DNA of 27,624 nucleotides from CAWBRT01 sp049519595. GTDB lineage: Bacteria; Acidobacteriota; Terriglobia; Terriglobales; Acidobacteriaceae. A model generated the notes under the pieces. It worked only from the letters and a program-made list of their open reading frames with translations, had not been told where the DNA came from and did not search any database. The translations under genes were made by a program, and so were the position numbers. Below, one piece after another: positions 14,190 to 22,033 of this stretch. Location of the stretch: assembly GCA_049519595.1 (NCBI GenBank), contig JBEKQP010000032.1, positions 1 to 27,624 on the forward strand, in the 5' to 3' direction. Each line of letters starts with the position of its first letter. The first letter of the stretch is position 1.

Positions 14190-15662
14190 ATGGCGGGTGG
14201 TTGGTGGAGTTCGGTTCGGCAAATCCGGAAGCCGGCAGTTCGGCGTCTTCGAAGCCTGCTTATGCTGGTCTGGCTGTCTAGCGTCTTGTTGAGCAGTGTG
14301 CTCTCAGCCGTAGTGGTGCAGGCTGAAGTTACGGTCACGCTGGCTCCCGCCATTCGCGAGAACCTAGACCAGATAGCGCGGCAAGTTCTTTCCGAGACAG
14401 GCGTTCCAAGTGCATCGATTGCTGTCGTCAAGGACGGCCGGACCGCCTATCTGCAATCCTATGGCAACGCGCGACTTGAGCCGGTTACGCCGGCAAGCAA
14501 TGGGATGCGCTACAGCATAGGCTCGATTAGCAAGCAATTTACGGCGGCGGCTTTGCTGATGCTGGCCGAAGACGGCAAACTTGGGTTGGACGATCACGTC
14601 GACCGGTTCCTGCCCGGCCTGACGGGTGCCAATCGGGTGACGCTGCGTCAATTGCTCTCGCACACCTCAGGCTACCGGGACTATTGGCCGCAGGATTACG
14701 TTACCGGACGCATCCTCGAACCAGTCAGTGGGCAGGAAATCCTGGACGGATGGGCGCGCGAACCACTCGATTTCTCTCCCGGAGCAAAGTGGGAGTACAG
14801 CAACACCAACTACGTGATTGCTGGGATGATCGTCGAGAAGGTTAGCGGCCTGAGCCTGTTTAACTTTCTACGCCTGCGTATTTTCCAGCCGCTCAAAATG
14901 ACAACCGCCTACGACACGGACTCAGCTCCCCTGCAAAATCACGACGCCCAGGGGTTTCGCCGCTTTGCGCTGGGGCCGCTGCGTCCGGCGCCGAAGGAGG
15001 GTAAGGGTTGGCTATTCGGGGCGAGCGGTCTGGCCATGTCCGCCGCCGATTTGGCTCGTTGGGATATCAGCCTGATGGATGAGTCGCTGATGACGACGGA
15101 ATCGTACCGCGAGATGGAGACGCCAGCCCGCTTAGCGAATGGAGAGCTAACCACATATGGGCTCGGGGTCGCCATCTCGAACTCAGACCGACACCTCGTA
15201 CTGGAACATGGTGGAGAGGTCTCCGGCTTCATGGCGGAAAACATTGTCTTGCCGAAAGACCGGCTTGCCATTGTCGTGCTGACCAACCAGGACGCAGCCA
15301 CGGCGGCCAGCCGGATTGGTCAGCGCATTGCCGCCCTGCTGCTGCAACCGGTTGAGCCGCCAGGGTCGAGCAAAGAGCAACAAATGCGTTGCATTTTTCG
15401 CAGCCTTCAGCGGGGCAAGATCGATCGCTCGCTGTTCACGGTCAATGCCAATGCTTACTTCGACAACCAGACCATTGCCGATTACGCCAGCAGCCTCGGC
15501 CCCCTCGGAGAGCCTCGGAGCTTCGTCCTCGTGCAAACCGAGAATCGCGGTGGGATGGTCTATCGCTCTTTCCGCGTGCTGGCGGCGGAGAAGAGTCTGC
15601 TGGTAAGCACCTACGAATTGCCCGATGGCAAGATCGACCAGTACATGGTGTTGGCACAGTAG
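14190..15662 (+). CDS. Exported serine hydrolase of the beta-lactamase/PBP4* (class C-like) family
   Basis: The 490-residue protein has an N-terminal signal sequence (hydrophobic core about 22-44, cleavage probably near VVVQA-E), so it acts in the periplasm or outside. The active site is complete: Ser112-Ile-Ser-Lys115 (SISK), Tyr203-Ser-Asn205 (YSN), and His340-Gly-Gly342 taking the place of KTG. These define the class C beta-lactamase-like family, which includes D-aminopeptidases, esterases and carboxypeptidases, and most members are not resistance enzymes. Residues 370-490 form an extra C-terminal domain probably involved in binding. The ATG at 14190 follows AAAGGAG by five bases, whereas GTG 14184 overlaps that site. 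The gene stands alone with about 300 bases upstream. Confidence 0.85.
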   Translation: MAGGWWSSVRQIRKPAVRRLRSLLMLVWLSSVLLSSVLSAVVVQAEVTVTLAPAIRENLDQIARQVLSETGVPSASIAVVKDGRTAYLQSYGNARLEPVTPASNGMRYSIGSISKQFTAAALLMLAEDGKLGLDDHVDRFLPGLTGANRVTLRQLLSHTSGYRDYWPQDYVTGRILEPVSGQEILDGWAREPLDFSPGAKWEYSNTNYVIAGMIVEKVSGLSLFNFLRLRIFQPLKMTTAYDTDSAPLQNHDAQGFRRFALGPLRPAPKEGKGWLFGASGLAMSAADLARWDISLMDESLMTTESYREMETPARLANGELTTYGLGVAISNSDRHLVLEHGGEVSGFMAENIVLPKDRLAIVVLTNQDAATAASRIGQRIAALLLQPVEPPGSSKEQQMRCIFRSLQRGKIDRSLFTVNANAYFDNQTIADYASSLGPLGEPRSFVLVQTENRGGMVYRSFRVLAAEKSLLVSTYELPDGKIDQYMVLAQ

Positions 15663-16130
15663 CGAACACTGGGTAAGGGGCTTGAATCGCGTGAATTGTA
15701 AGCGATTGTAGGAGCTGCTCAAGGTGAGGGCCGACCTTTCACGTCGAGCAGGCTTCTTTGCCGGCAAGCTCGGTGTTCGTGGAAACCACAGACGATCTCC
15801 CCGCCGTCGCTTCCGCCAATTCCCATCGGCGAGCCGTAAGCCTCGCGGCACGACGCAGAGATCAACCTAATAGAAATCGAGATTCGTCACCCCAAGAAGT
15901 CCTTAACTGTTTACCTGATGACAACATAGCTAACATTGCCCCCCATCTAGTGTTTGCTTGGAGACCCTGAGCGTGTTCTCCGCTTCTCGTAGGCACCGGA
16001 TTTTGCTCGGAACCTCAGTTGAATTCTTTGCATATCGCCGATCCAACTTGTTGAAAATCAGAGTTCAACCACCATGTAGAGTGGCTTTGCATATCGATTT
16101 CCTGTTCGGGCCACACCAGTATTTCGAGGA
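15663..16130. other. Intergenic stretch with a 12-bp direct repeat
   Basis: No gene is seen between the serine hydrolase stop and the regulatory elements of the next gene. CTTTGCATATCG occurs at 16026-16037 and again at 16085-16096, 59 bases apart, which may be a paired protein-binding site. Confidence 0.4.
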
Positions 16131-16174
16131 CTAGGTAAAAACCTTAGCGAATCTAGGTGGTTACCCTAGCGATA
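16131..16174. promoter_or_regulatory. Two tandem 22-bp palindromic units upstream of the GH71/99-like gene
   Basis: Two consecutive units each start CTAGGT and end TAGCGA. Unit one (16131-16152) has CTAGGT opposing ACCTTAG, unit two (16153-16174) has CTAGGT opposing ACCCTAG, with AAAA and GGTT in the centres. The units are direct repeats of each other and each is an imperfect palindrome. Such an arrangement would suit two dimers bound on the same face of DNA, or twin RNA hairpins in the leader. Confidence 0.55.
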
Positions 16175-16219
16175 CCTCAGGCGGTTGCTCGACTGTAGTT
16201 GAAGGCGCCAACCCGTAAC

Positions 16220-16256
16220 TTCTCCTTAGCCGGAACTAACGGTTCCCGAAGGAGAA
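16220..16256 (+). promoter_or_regulatory. Hairpin that sequesters the ribosome binding site
   Basis: TTCTCCTT (16220-16227) pairs perfectly with AAGGAGAA (16249-16256), which contains the ribosome binding site of the gene starting at 16260. An inner stem GGAAC/GTTCC closes the loop. Folding would block ribosomes, so translation may depend on temperature, a ligand, or an upstream event. Confidence 0.55.
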
Positions 16257-16259
16257 TGA

Positions 16260-17582
16260 ATGAAATCAAAAACCGGCGTTTTCATACTTGCTATGGCTGG
16301 CCTCGTCGGAATGTTCGGGTGCGGGTCGGGGTCAAGTTCGGCTTCGGCCAATCAGGGTTCCGTCGCATCGCCTTCCGGTAGCACCGCTGCCGTACCCGCT
16401 ACGGTTGCGGCCGCGACCGCCAACAATACGAGCGCCAGTAGCAGCTTCGCTGGCACCAGCAACGGCAACGTAGCGCCTGGAAACGTCAGCAAGGTCTCGT
16501 TCCGCGACTTGCTCTATTCCGGCTCCAACACCAAGATCTACGTCCATATCATGCCGTGGTGGGGAGAAAGTTCACACATCAATATCGGCTACGATTCAAC
16601 TGACCCCGCCGAGGTGAAGCTCCAGATCAACGACATGATCAGCCGCGGCATCGATGGGCTAATTCTCGACTGGTATGGTCCCACGGATACGCACGGAAAT
16701 AACGCGCTGATCGCCATCATGAACGAAGCCCAACAGCACACAGGCTTCGAGTTCGCTGCGTGTGAAGATAAAGGGGCGCTAACCGGAGCGTCTGACGCAA
16801 CCGCCAAGATCATTTCCGATGCCAACTACATCTACAGCACCTTCGAGCAGTCTCCCAACTACATGCGCAAGAACGGCCGCCCCGTGATCGTTCTGTTCGG
16901 AGAAGAAGCGCTTACGATCAACTGGGCGCAGGTTGCTGCGAGCGTACAGGGCAATCCCATTTTCATTTGGCGCAATAACGGAGGTTTTGCTCAGCCGCAG
17001 TCGGCGGGCAGCTTTAGCTGGGTCGGACTTACCAGCAATGCGGCTGACCCCGGGCTAGCTTATCTTGATAGCTTTTACCAGACGGCTCTAACCACGACAG
17101 CCAAACAGACGTTCGGCTCGGGTTACAAGGGCTTCAACGATTCCATCGCTCCCTGGGGATCGCATCGCCTGCTCGACCAGCAGTGTGGACAGACCTGGCT
17201 GGCTACCATGGCTGATATCAACAACCACTACTCCGCGGGGAACCAACTCACCAATATCCAGATCCCGACTTGGAACGATTACGAGGAAGGAACTGAGATC
17301 GAAACCGGCATCGATAACTGCGTCTCCATTTCAGCTTCCGTTACGGGACAGACTCTGAGCTGGAGTATTTCCGGGCAAGAGAACACGTTGCACCACTACG
17401 CCCTGTTCGCCACCGCTGACGGAGAAAACTTGGTGCTCTTAGGAACAGTGAACGCCGGCACCCATTCTGCCGATCTTAGCGCTTACTCCTTAAGTGCAGG
17501 CAGCTACACTCTGTATGTTCAGGCAGTGGGCCAGCCCAGCATCCTCAACCACTTGTCGGCACCTGTAGCGTTTTCGCGCTAA
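16260..17582 (+). CDS. Lipoprotein with a GH71/GH99-like glycosidase domain
   Basis: The 440-residue protein is a lipoprotein: signal peptide 1-20 with lipobox GMFG-Cys21. A Ser/Ala/Thr-rich linker covers roughly residues 22-75. The catalytic TIM-barrel domain (about 80-352) has IYVHIMPWWGESSHINIGYD, GIDGLILDWYGP (Asp137), and the WNDYEEGTEIE block (338-348). These match the glycoside hydrolase families GH71 and GH99, which act on alpha-1,3-glucans or endo on alpha-mannans. Residues 355-440 form an Ig-like beta-domain (SISASVTGQTLSWS...). It is likely tethered outside the cell and attacks fungal or bacterial alpha-glycans. The start is ATG 16260, five bases after GGAG. Expression looks strictly controlled by the elements just upstream. 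Confidence 0.8.
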   Translation: MKSKTGVFILAMAGLVGMFGCGSGSSSASANQGSVASPSGSTAAVPATVAAATANNTSASSSFAGTSNGNVAPGNVSKVSFRDLLYSGSNTKIYVHIMPWWGESSHINIGYDSTDPAEVKLQINDMISRGIDGLILDWYGPTDTHGNNALIAIMNEAQQHTGFEFAACEDKGALTGASDATAKIISDANYIYSTFEQSPNYMRKNGRPVIVLFGEEALTINWAQVAASVQGNPIFIWRNNGGFAQPQSAGSFSWVGLTSNAADPGLAYLDSFYQTALTTTAKQTFGSGYKGFNDSIAPWGSHRLLDQQCGQTWLATMADINNHYSAGNQLTNIQIPTWNDYEEGTEIETGIDNCVSISASVTGQTLSWSISGQENTLHHYALFATADGENLVLLGTVNAGTHSADLSAYSLSAGSYTLYVQAVGQPSILNHLSAPVAFSR

Positions 17583-17607
17583 CCGTCGCGGTACGGCGCG
17601 AAAACGC
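17568..17607 (+). terminator. Perfect 12-bp inverted repeat over the stop codon of the GH71/99-like gene
   Basis: GCGTTTTCGCGC and GCGCGAAAACGC flank a 16-base loop that itself has a small stem. The TAA stop lies just after the left arm. A terminator role is likely although a T-run is missing. Confidence 0.6.
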
Positions 17608-17751
17608 CCAAGAGGCGCAAGTCTGGTGTGACTAACCAGTGTTTGGGCGTCGAAATGATTCGGCGAATTCAAAGCGCGCTGGCGACAGAGATCCGGGCAC
17701 CGTCTCCACCGGTGACACGACCAACGACACAGGAAGTCTCAGGGAAACGGG

Positions 17752-18102
17752 CTATGCCTTGGCCGTTTTCTTCCTGCGTTCTGCCCACCGCTTCTTCATC
17801 ATTTCGGATATACGCTTGCGAGCAGCAGGACTCATCTTCCGATGACCACTCGATTGCTTCGGGGCGGCGGGCTTGGCTGCCGTGTTGCGCCTTGCCGCCC
17901 ATCTTGCTTTCGCAGCCTCAGATATACGTCTGCGACCGGCGGCACTGATGCGACGACGGCGCGGCTGCGGAGCGGGTCCGGCGGCCTTGTAACCAGCCTC
18001 CGTGGGAAGGCCAGTGTCATTTAACGTTTCAAGAGCGGCGATGGCTTGATTGATGCGGTCAAGTTCGGCGCGAAGGTCGGAAAGAATTTTCTTAGTATCC
18101 AC
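17752..18102 (-). CDS. Small basic protein with two NUMOD3-like repeats
   Basis: The 116-residue protein starts with a short helical region (MDTKKILSDLRAELDRINQA), then a Pro/Arg-rich linker, and carries two copies of a basic helical motif. Copy one spans about residues 49-71 (RRRISAAGRRRISEAAKARW) and copy two about 88-110 (RKMSPAARKRISEMMKKRW). Both follow the I-S-E-x-x-K/M-K/A-x-R-W pattern of NUMOD3 DNA-binding modules found beside homing endonucleases, but no nuclease domain is present. It is probably nucleoid-associated. It uses GTG 18102 with GAGGAG nine bases upstream. It converges with the GH71/99-like gene. Confidence 0.72.
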   Translation of the reverse strand: MDTKKILSDLRAELDRINQAIAALETLNDTGLPTEAGYKAAGPAPQPRRRRISAAGRRRISEAAKARWAARRNTAAKPAAPKQSSGHRKMSPAARKRISEMMKKRWAERRKKTAKA

Positions 18103-18280
18103 TCAAATGTTCTCCTCAGGTTAACTAACAACTAAGAATAACAGGAGGCAAGTGTGTGTGAATAGTAATTGCAATGGATACTTATCAAAGGAAATAAACA
18201 GTCTGCATTCCCGATTATCGAGTAGCACGACTGTGCGAGCTAACAGGCTTGGCGAAGAACTACCTCCTTAGTTGCCTCAA
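18103..18280. other. Upstream stretch of the basic protein gene
   Basis: No gene is seen. The AT-rich part (18120-18200) should hold the promoter of the NUMOD3-like gene. Confidence 0.3.
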
Positions 18281-18440
18281 CAGGGCTCGTTGCTTCATCC
18301 CAGTCTGCGGCGTTTGCTACCGGAAGGCAGCGGACGTGCTTTGTGAGCGGTTGATCGATGAGTTGGATTTGAGCGCAATGGAGCCTTATTTCAGGCCGAG
18401 GCAACGCGGCAAACCATCGCATCAGCCGCGTAGAATGTAG
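18281..18440 (+). pseudogene. Frameshifted N-terminal relic of an IS1182-type transposase
   Basis: Translated in two frames, this stretch recovers the first part of an IS1182/IS5-like transposase. The first frame gives QGSLLHPSLRRLLPEG from 18281 to 18328. After a frame change the second gives ERLIDELDLSAMEPYF followed by RPRQRGKPSHQPRRM from about 18345 to 18437. Together they follow the typical order of this N-terminal region (LLPPSL...LPEGH...IDELDLS...Y...GKPxYHP). A stop follows at 18438-18440, and the catalytic part and inverted repeats are missing. It is therefore a non-functional, decayed fragment. Assignment rests on motif recall. Confidence 0.6.
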
Positions 18441-19120
18441 AACAATGGACGCCAGTTGCAGTGGCTCACAACATGTGCAAGTGAGATATGGATTGTTGCG
18501 TCCGGATAAAAAAGAATAGCTGTTACCCGTGATCGGAAACGCCATGAAGCGTGGCGTAAATAGTGATACTCTCGTTACTGAGAGAACCTGCGGTTAGAAG
18601 CGTGACAAACACTTACATTGCACAAGCCCGGTGGAGGTTTCGCGGCGCGTGGCAGCACCTTGAACGCGAGGTAACGGCTCGCGACATGAGCGAAGCCGGC
18701 AGGATGCTGTACAGCCTGCTCCCTATTACGTTCTTTCGATCCCAAGACCATGCGGTTATGATTCGCTATCCGTTAAAGCAGCAATTAGAGTTGGCCGCAG
18801 CCGTCCGGAAAGCTGAAAATTGAGCGTGGCCGGCGGTCGCTGAAATGCGCGATACATCAGCATATTACTGCGCTGGTGGGCTGCGGTAGAGTCGCTGACA
18901 CGGTGTCCCGGCAGAGCAAGGCCATCCCCATCGCCCTTCGGGCGGAGTCGCAGGCATATCTTCCTATCCCTTCCGGGAGTAGAATTGTAATTCGGTTGCT
19001 TCGTTCGTCTCGTTCACATCGCGGGCTGGTTCTTCGCAGACCACGACGCGTCTCCCAATCAATTATGAAGAATCCACCAGTAGTCCAAACGGAAATGCTG
19101 GAGAAAACAGAGGTAGAGTA
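18441..19120. other. Stretch with at most one small doubtful gene
   Basis: Beyond the 86-codon frame at 18563-18823 nothing is recognised. A 19-codon frame from ATG 19065 ends in TAATG, overlapping the UPF0182 start. It may be a chance leader frame. Confidence 0.35.
18563..18823 (+). CDS. Possible small protein of unknown function
   Basis: The 86-residue product from GTG 18563 (or 73 residues from GTG 18602) is not recognised. It is basic with a likely helical middle (AWQHLEREVTARDMSEAGRM) and no signal peptide. Ribosome sites are weak. It lies after the transposase relic, so it may be part of the same decaying region. Confidence 0.3.
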   Translation: MILSLLREPAVRSVTNTYIAQARWRFRGAWQHLEREVTARDMSEAGRMLYSLLPITFFRSQDHAVMIRYPLKQQLELAAAVRKAEN

Positions 19121-21946
19121 ATGCCTGGGACTATTGACTGGCCTCCTCCGCGCACGCCGCGCACGCCACCTTCGCCACGCCGCCGCATCAGCCTCATTCT
19201 CGCCGCTATTGTCGCTGTTCTTGTCGTTGTCTTCGGCGGCAGTATTGCGTCGTCGTATTACATAGACGCACTCTGGTTCGGGTCGCTGGGCTACGCGGAT
19301 GTGTTCTGGAAGACACTGAGCTTTCAGTCGGGTGTCTTCGCGGCCTTTGCAGCGGCCACATTCCTCATTCTATATCTATCGTTTCTGGCTCTGAAGCGGG
19401 CGCACGTCGACGACTTGCCGAGCGGTCACACGATTTTCATTGGCGGGCAGCCGGTGAGACTGCCGATCGAGTCCATGCTGCACCCTGTCGCATTCGGCCT
19501 CTCGCTGATCATCGCCGCCATGACTGGCGCCGGCATGATGGCGGAGTGGCCGACGCTTGCGCTCTATTGGTACGCGCCGCACGCTGTGGGTGGCGTGGTG
19601 GAACCGATCTTCGGTAGGCCGCTGACCTTCTTTCTGTTGACCCTTCCCGCATGGCAACTCATTGTCGGTTGGCTGATGATGCTGGCAGTGATGATCTGCG
19701 CGGTCGCCGTTTTCTTTATCCTGATCACCGGCGGCGCACGTGCCCTTGCCGGAGAGCGCGGCATCCCGCTGTCCTTGCGCGGGCTCTCCATCGCGTTTTC
19801 GTTCCTGCTGGTGATCCTCGCGATACGTGTCTATGTCGACCGCTTCGAACAATTGTTTGCTGATCACACCGTTTTTTCCGGCGTGACCTACACTGACGCG
19901 CACGTCACACTCCCCGGCCTGCTCGTGGTCTGTGTGGCGCTGATTCTCGGCGCTCTGATCGTAGCCTTCAACGTTGTGTCGGTTCCGCGCATACGCTGGT
20001 TCATCGTAGCCGTCGTCCCGGCCGCAGTATGTTACCTCGCTCTTCAAGGATTGGGCTGGTACGTCAGCAGTTTTATCGTCAAACCAAACGAACTGGTCCG
20101 TGAGGCACCCTATATTGCCCATAATATCGAGCTGACACGGCAAGCCTATGGATTGAACCGGATCGTACAGCGGGAGTTTCCCGCCGAAACCACCGTCGAG
20201 GCAACCGATGCGGCCAACAATCAGCCGACGCTTCAGAACATCCGGCTGTGGGACTGGCGCGCCCTGCAGGACACGTTGCGTCAGATTCAGGAGATTCGTA
20301 CCTATTACGACTTCCCCGACATCGACATTGATCGCTATCAAATCGACGGCGCAACCCGCGAAGTGATGCTTGCCGCGCGCGAGCTCAACGTCGACAAGCT
20401 CCCGGAGAGCAGCCGCAACTGGATCAACGAGAAGCTCATCTACACTCACGGCTACGGCATCACGATGAATCCTGTAAACGGGTTTACGCCGGAAGGGCTG
20501 CCGACGCTATATCTGCGCGATATGCCCGTCCTGAGCACGGCTCGTGGTATCAGCGTGACGCGCCCCGAGATTTATTTTGGCGAGCTGACTAACACCGACG
20601 TATACGTGAAGACGAGGCAGAAGGAATTCAACTACCCGCAAGGCCAGACCAACAGCCTCACATCCTACGAGGGCAGCGGCGGCATTGTCATCGGGGGTTT
20701 CCTGCGTCGGCTCATCATCGCGTTCGAGCGCGGCGACCTTGCCAAGCTGCCTTTCAGCGATGACGTGAACCCGCAGAGCCGGCTGCTGATGCGGCGCGGC
20801 ATTCGCGCTCGCGTGCAAGCCTTAGCGCCGTTTCTTACCTATGACCGAGATCCGTATATGGTAGTTGGCGACGATGGCCGGCTGTCGTGGATCATGGACG
20901 CGTTCACGACCTCAGGCAGCTATCCTTATTCGCGCCACTACCGTCTCGGCGGCGATACCATCAACTACGCGCGGAACAGCGTGAAAGTCGTCATCGACGC
21001 CTACGATGGGACAACGACGTTCTATGTGTTTGACCCGGACGACCCGATTATTGCGGCTTACCGCGGCATCTTTCCAAGCCTCTTCAAGGATGCTTCGGCG
21101 ATGCCGCCGGCGATGCGTAAACACGTGCGCTATCCGGAGTTGCTGCTCAATCTACAAGCATCCGTGTATGGCCTGTATCACATGACGAATCCGGAAGTGT
21201 TCTACAACCGTGAGGATCTGTGGACGGTCGCCACCGAGTCAGCCACAGACCAGAGCGGCCAGCAGAAGACGCAATCGATGGAACCAAATTTCGTGTTGAT
21301 GAAACTGCCGGGCGAAACCGGGATCGAGTTCGTAAATATTCTGCCGTTCACGCCCTCGAACCGGAACAACTTGATTGGCTGGATTGCCGGACGCAGCGAT
21401 GGCGCGAACTACGGCACAGCCATGGTCTACAACTTTCCGAAAACCCGACTTATCGATGGCCCGGTGCAGGTCGAGTCGCGCATCGATCAAAACGCGCAGC
21501 TCTCAGGACAGTTGACGCTGTGGAATCAGCAGGGCTCGCACGTGCGGCGCGGCAGCCTGCTGGTGATTCCGATCGGGCGGGGGTTGCTGTATGCGGAGCC
21601 AATCTACCTGCAGGCGGAGCGGAGCCCGATGCCGGAGCTGCGCCTCGTCGTGCTTGCCCTGCAGGATCGACTCGCCTATGGACCGACGTTCGAAGCGGCG
21701 ATGACAGGACTCTTCGGCGGAGGGATCTCGTCAACGAGCGCCTCGGCTGCCCCGGAGCCGGCGCCACGGCAGGTGTCTGCCGGTGCGCCCCAACCCGCGA
21801 CGGATCTCAAAGGTCTGATCTCGGCAGCTGCGAAAGACTTCAACGATTACCAGCAGTTGACGGCGGCAGGCAAACTCAGCGAGGCCGGGCGAAAGCTTGA
21901 AGAATTGAAGCGCAAGCTCGAAGAGCTGAACTCGCGTCAAAAATAA
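19121..21946 (+). CDS. UPF0182-family large membrane protein
   Basis: The 941-residue protein of the UPF0182 family has about seven membrane spans within the first 320 residues (first about 23-47, others near 68-92, 118-140, 170-205, 220-240, 268-290, 297-318). A large extracytoplasmic domain follows, containing the typical blocks LTSYEGSGGIVIGG, FLTYDRDPYMVV and GRLSWIMDAFTTSGSYPYS. The C-terminus ends in a charged coiled-coil helix (last 45 residues, rich in Lys/Glu/Leu). Its length is normal for the family. Function is unknown across the family. Start at ATG 19121 after AGAGG. It is flanked by a strong hairpin and stands alone in its transcription unit. Confidence 0.9.
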   Translation: MPGTIDWPPPRTPRTPPSPRRRISLILAAIVAVLVVVFGGSIASSYYIDALWFGSLGYADVFWKTLSFQSGVFAAFAAATFLILYLSFLALKRAHVDDLPSGHTIFIGGQPVRLPIESMLHPVAFGLSLIIAAMTGAGMMAEWPTLALYWYAPHAVGGVVEPIFGRPLTFFLLTLPAWQLIVGWLMMLAVMICAVAVFFILITGGARALAGERGIPLSLRGLSIAFSFLLVILAIRVYVDRFEQLFADHTVFSGVTYTDAHVTLPGLLVVCVALILGALIVAFNVVSVPRIRWFIVAVVPAAVCYLALQGLGWYVSSFIVKPNELVREAPYIAHNIELTRQAYGLNRIVQREFPAETTVEATDAANNQPTLQNIRLWDWRALQDTLRQIQEIRTYYDFPDIDIDRYQIDGATREVMLAARELNVDKLPESSRNWINEKLIYTHGYGITMNPVNGFTPEGLPTLYLRDMPVLSTARGISVTRPEIYFGELTNTDVYVKTRQKEFNYPQGQTNSLTSYEGSGGIVIGGFLRRLIIAFERGDLAKLPFSDDVNPQSRLLMRRGIRARVQALAPFLTYDRDPYMVVGDDGRLSWIMDAFTTSGSYPYSRHYRLGGDTINYARNSVKVVIDAYDGTTTFYVFDPDDPIIAAYRGIFPSLFKDASAMPPAMRKHVRYPELLLNLQASVYGLYHMTNPEVFYNREDLWTVATESATDQSGQQKTQSMEPNFVLMKLPGETGIEFVNILPFTPSNRNNLIGWIAGRSDGANYGTAMVYNFPKTRLIDGPVQVESRIDQNAQLSGQLTLWNQQGSHVRRGSLLVIPIGRGLLYAEPIYLQAERSPMPELRLVVLALQDRLAYGPTFEAAMTGLFGGGISSTSASAAPEPAPRQVSAGAPQPATDLKGLISAAAKDFNDYQQLTAAGKLSEAGRKLEELKRKLEELNSRQK

Positions 21947-21971
21947 TTCGTCGAGGCGTTCTTTGTTGCTA

Positions 21972-22009
21972 GTAGCTGGACCGGGCTTACACTGACCCGG
22001 CCCAGCTAC
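21972..22009. terminator. Hairpin between convergent genes
   Basis: GTAGCTGG-A-CCGGG pairs with CCCGG-C-CCAGCTAC, 13 of 14 positions, with a ten-base loop. It lies between the UPF0182 stop and the stop of the class-III aminotransferase, so it can serve both strands. No T-run is present. Confidence 0.6.
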
Positions 22010-22033
22010 GGTTCACTCAAATGCAACTGGCAA

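Noticed and set aside
14184..15662. Possible antibiotic-resistance beta-lactamase
   Set aside because: The family motifs fit a broad serine hydrolase group with an extra C-terminal domain; nothing shows beta-lactam hydrolysis or a resistance context.
16131..16256. Known riboswitch class (such as c-di-GMP)
   Set aside because: I could not match the conserved core of any class I know; only palindromes and a ribosome-site hairpin are visible.
17752..18102. Homing endonuclease
   Set aside because: Only NUMOD3-like basic repeats are present; no GIY-YIG or HNH nuclease motif exists in the 116 residues.
18876..19121. 81-codon frame ending in the UPF0182 start (TAATG)
   Set aside because: Arg/Ser-rich and without a motif or ribosome site for the long form; the last 19 codons may be a chance leader frame.
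19376..20449. 357-codon minus-strand frame inside the UPF0182 gene
   Set aside because: It is antisense to a well conserved family protein and has charged, low-complexity composition without motifs.
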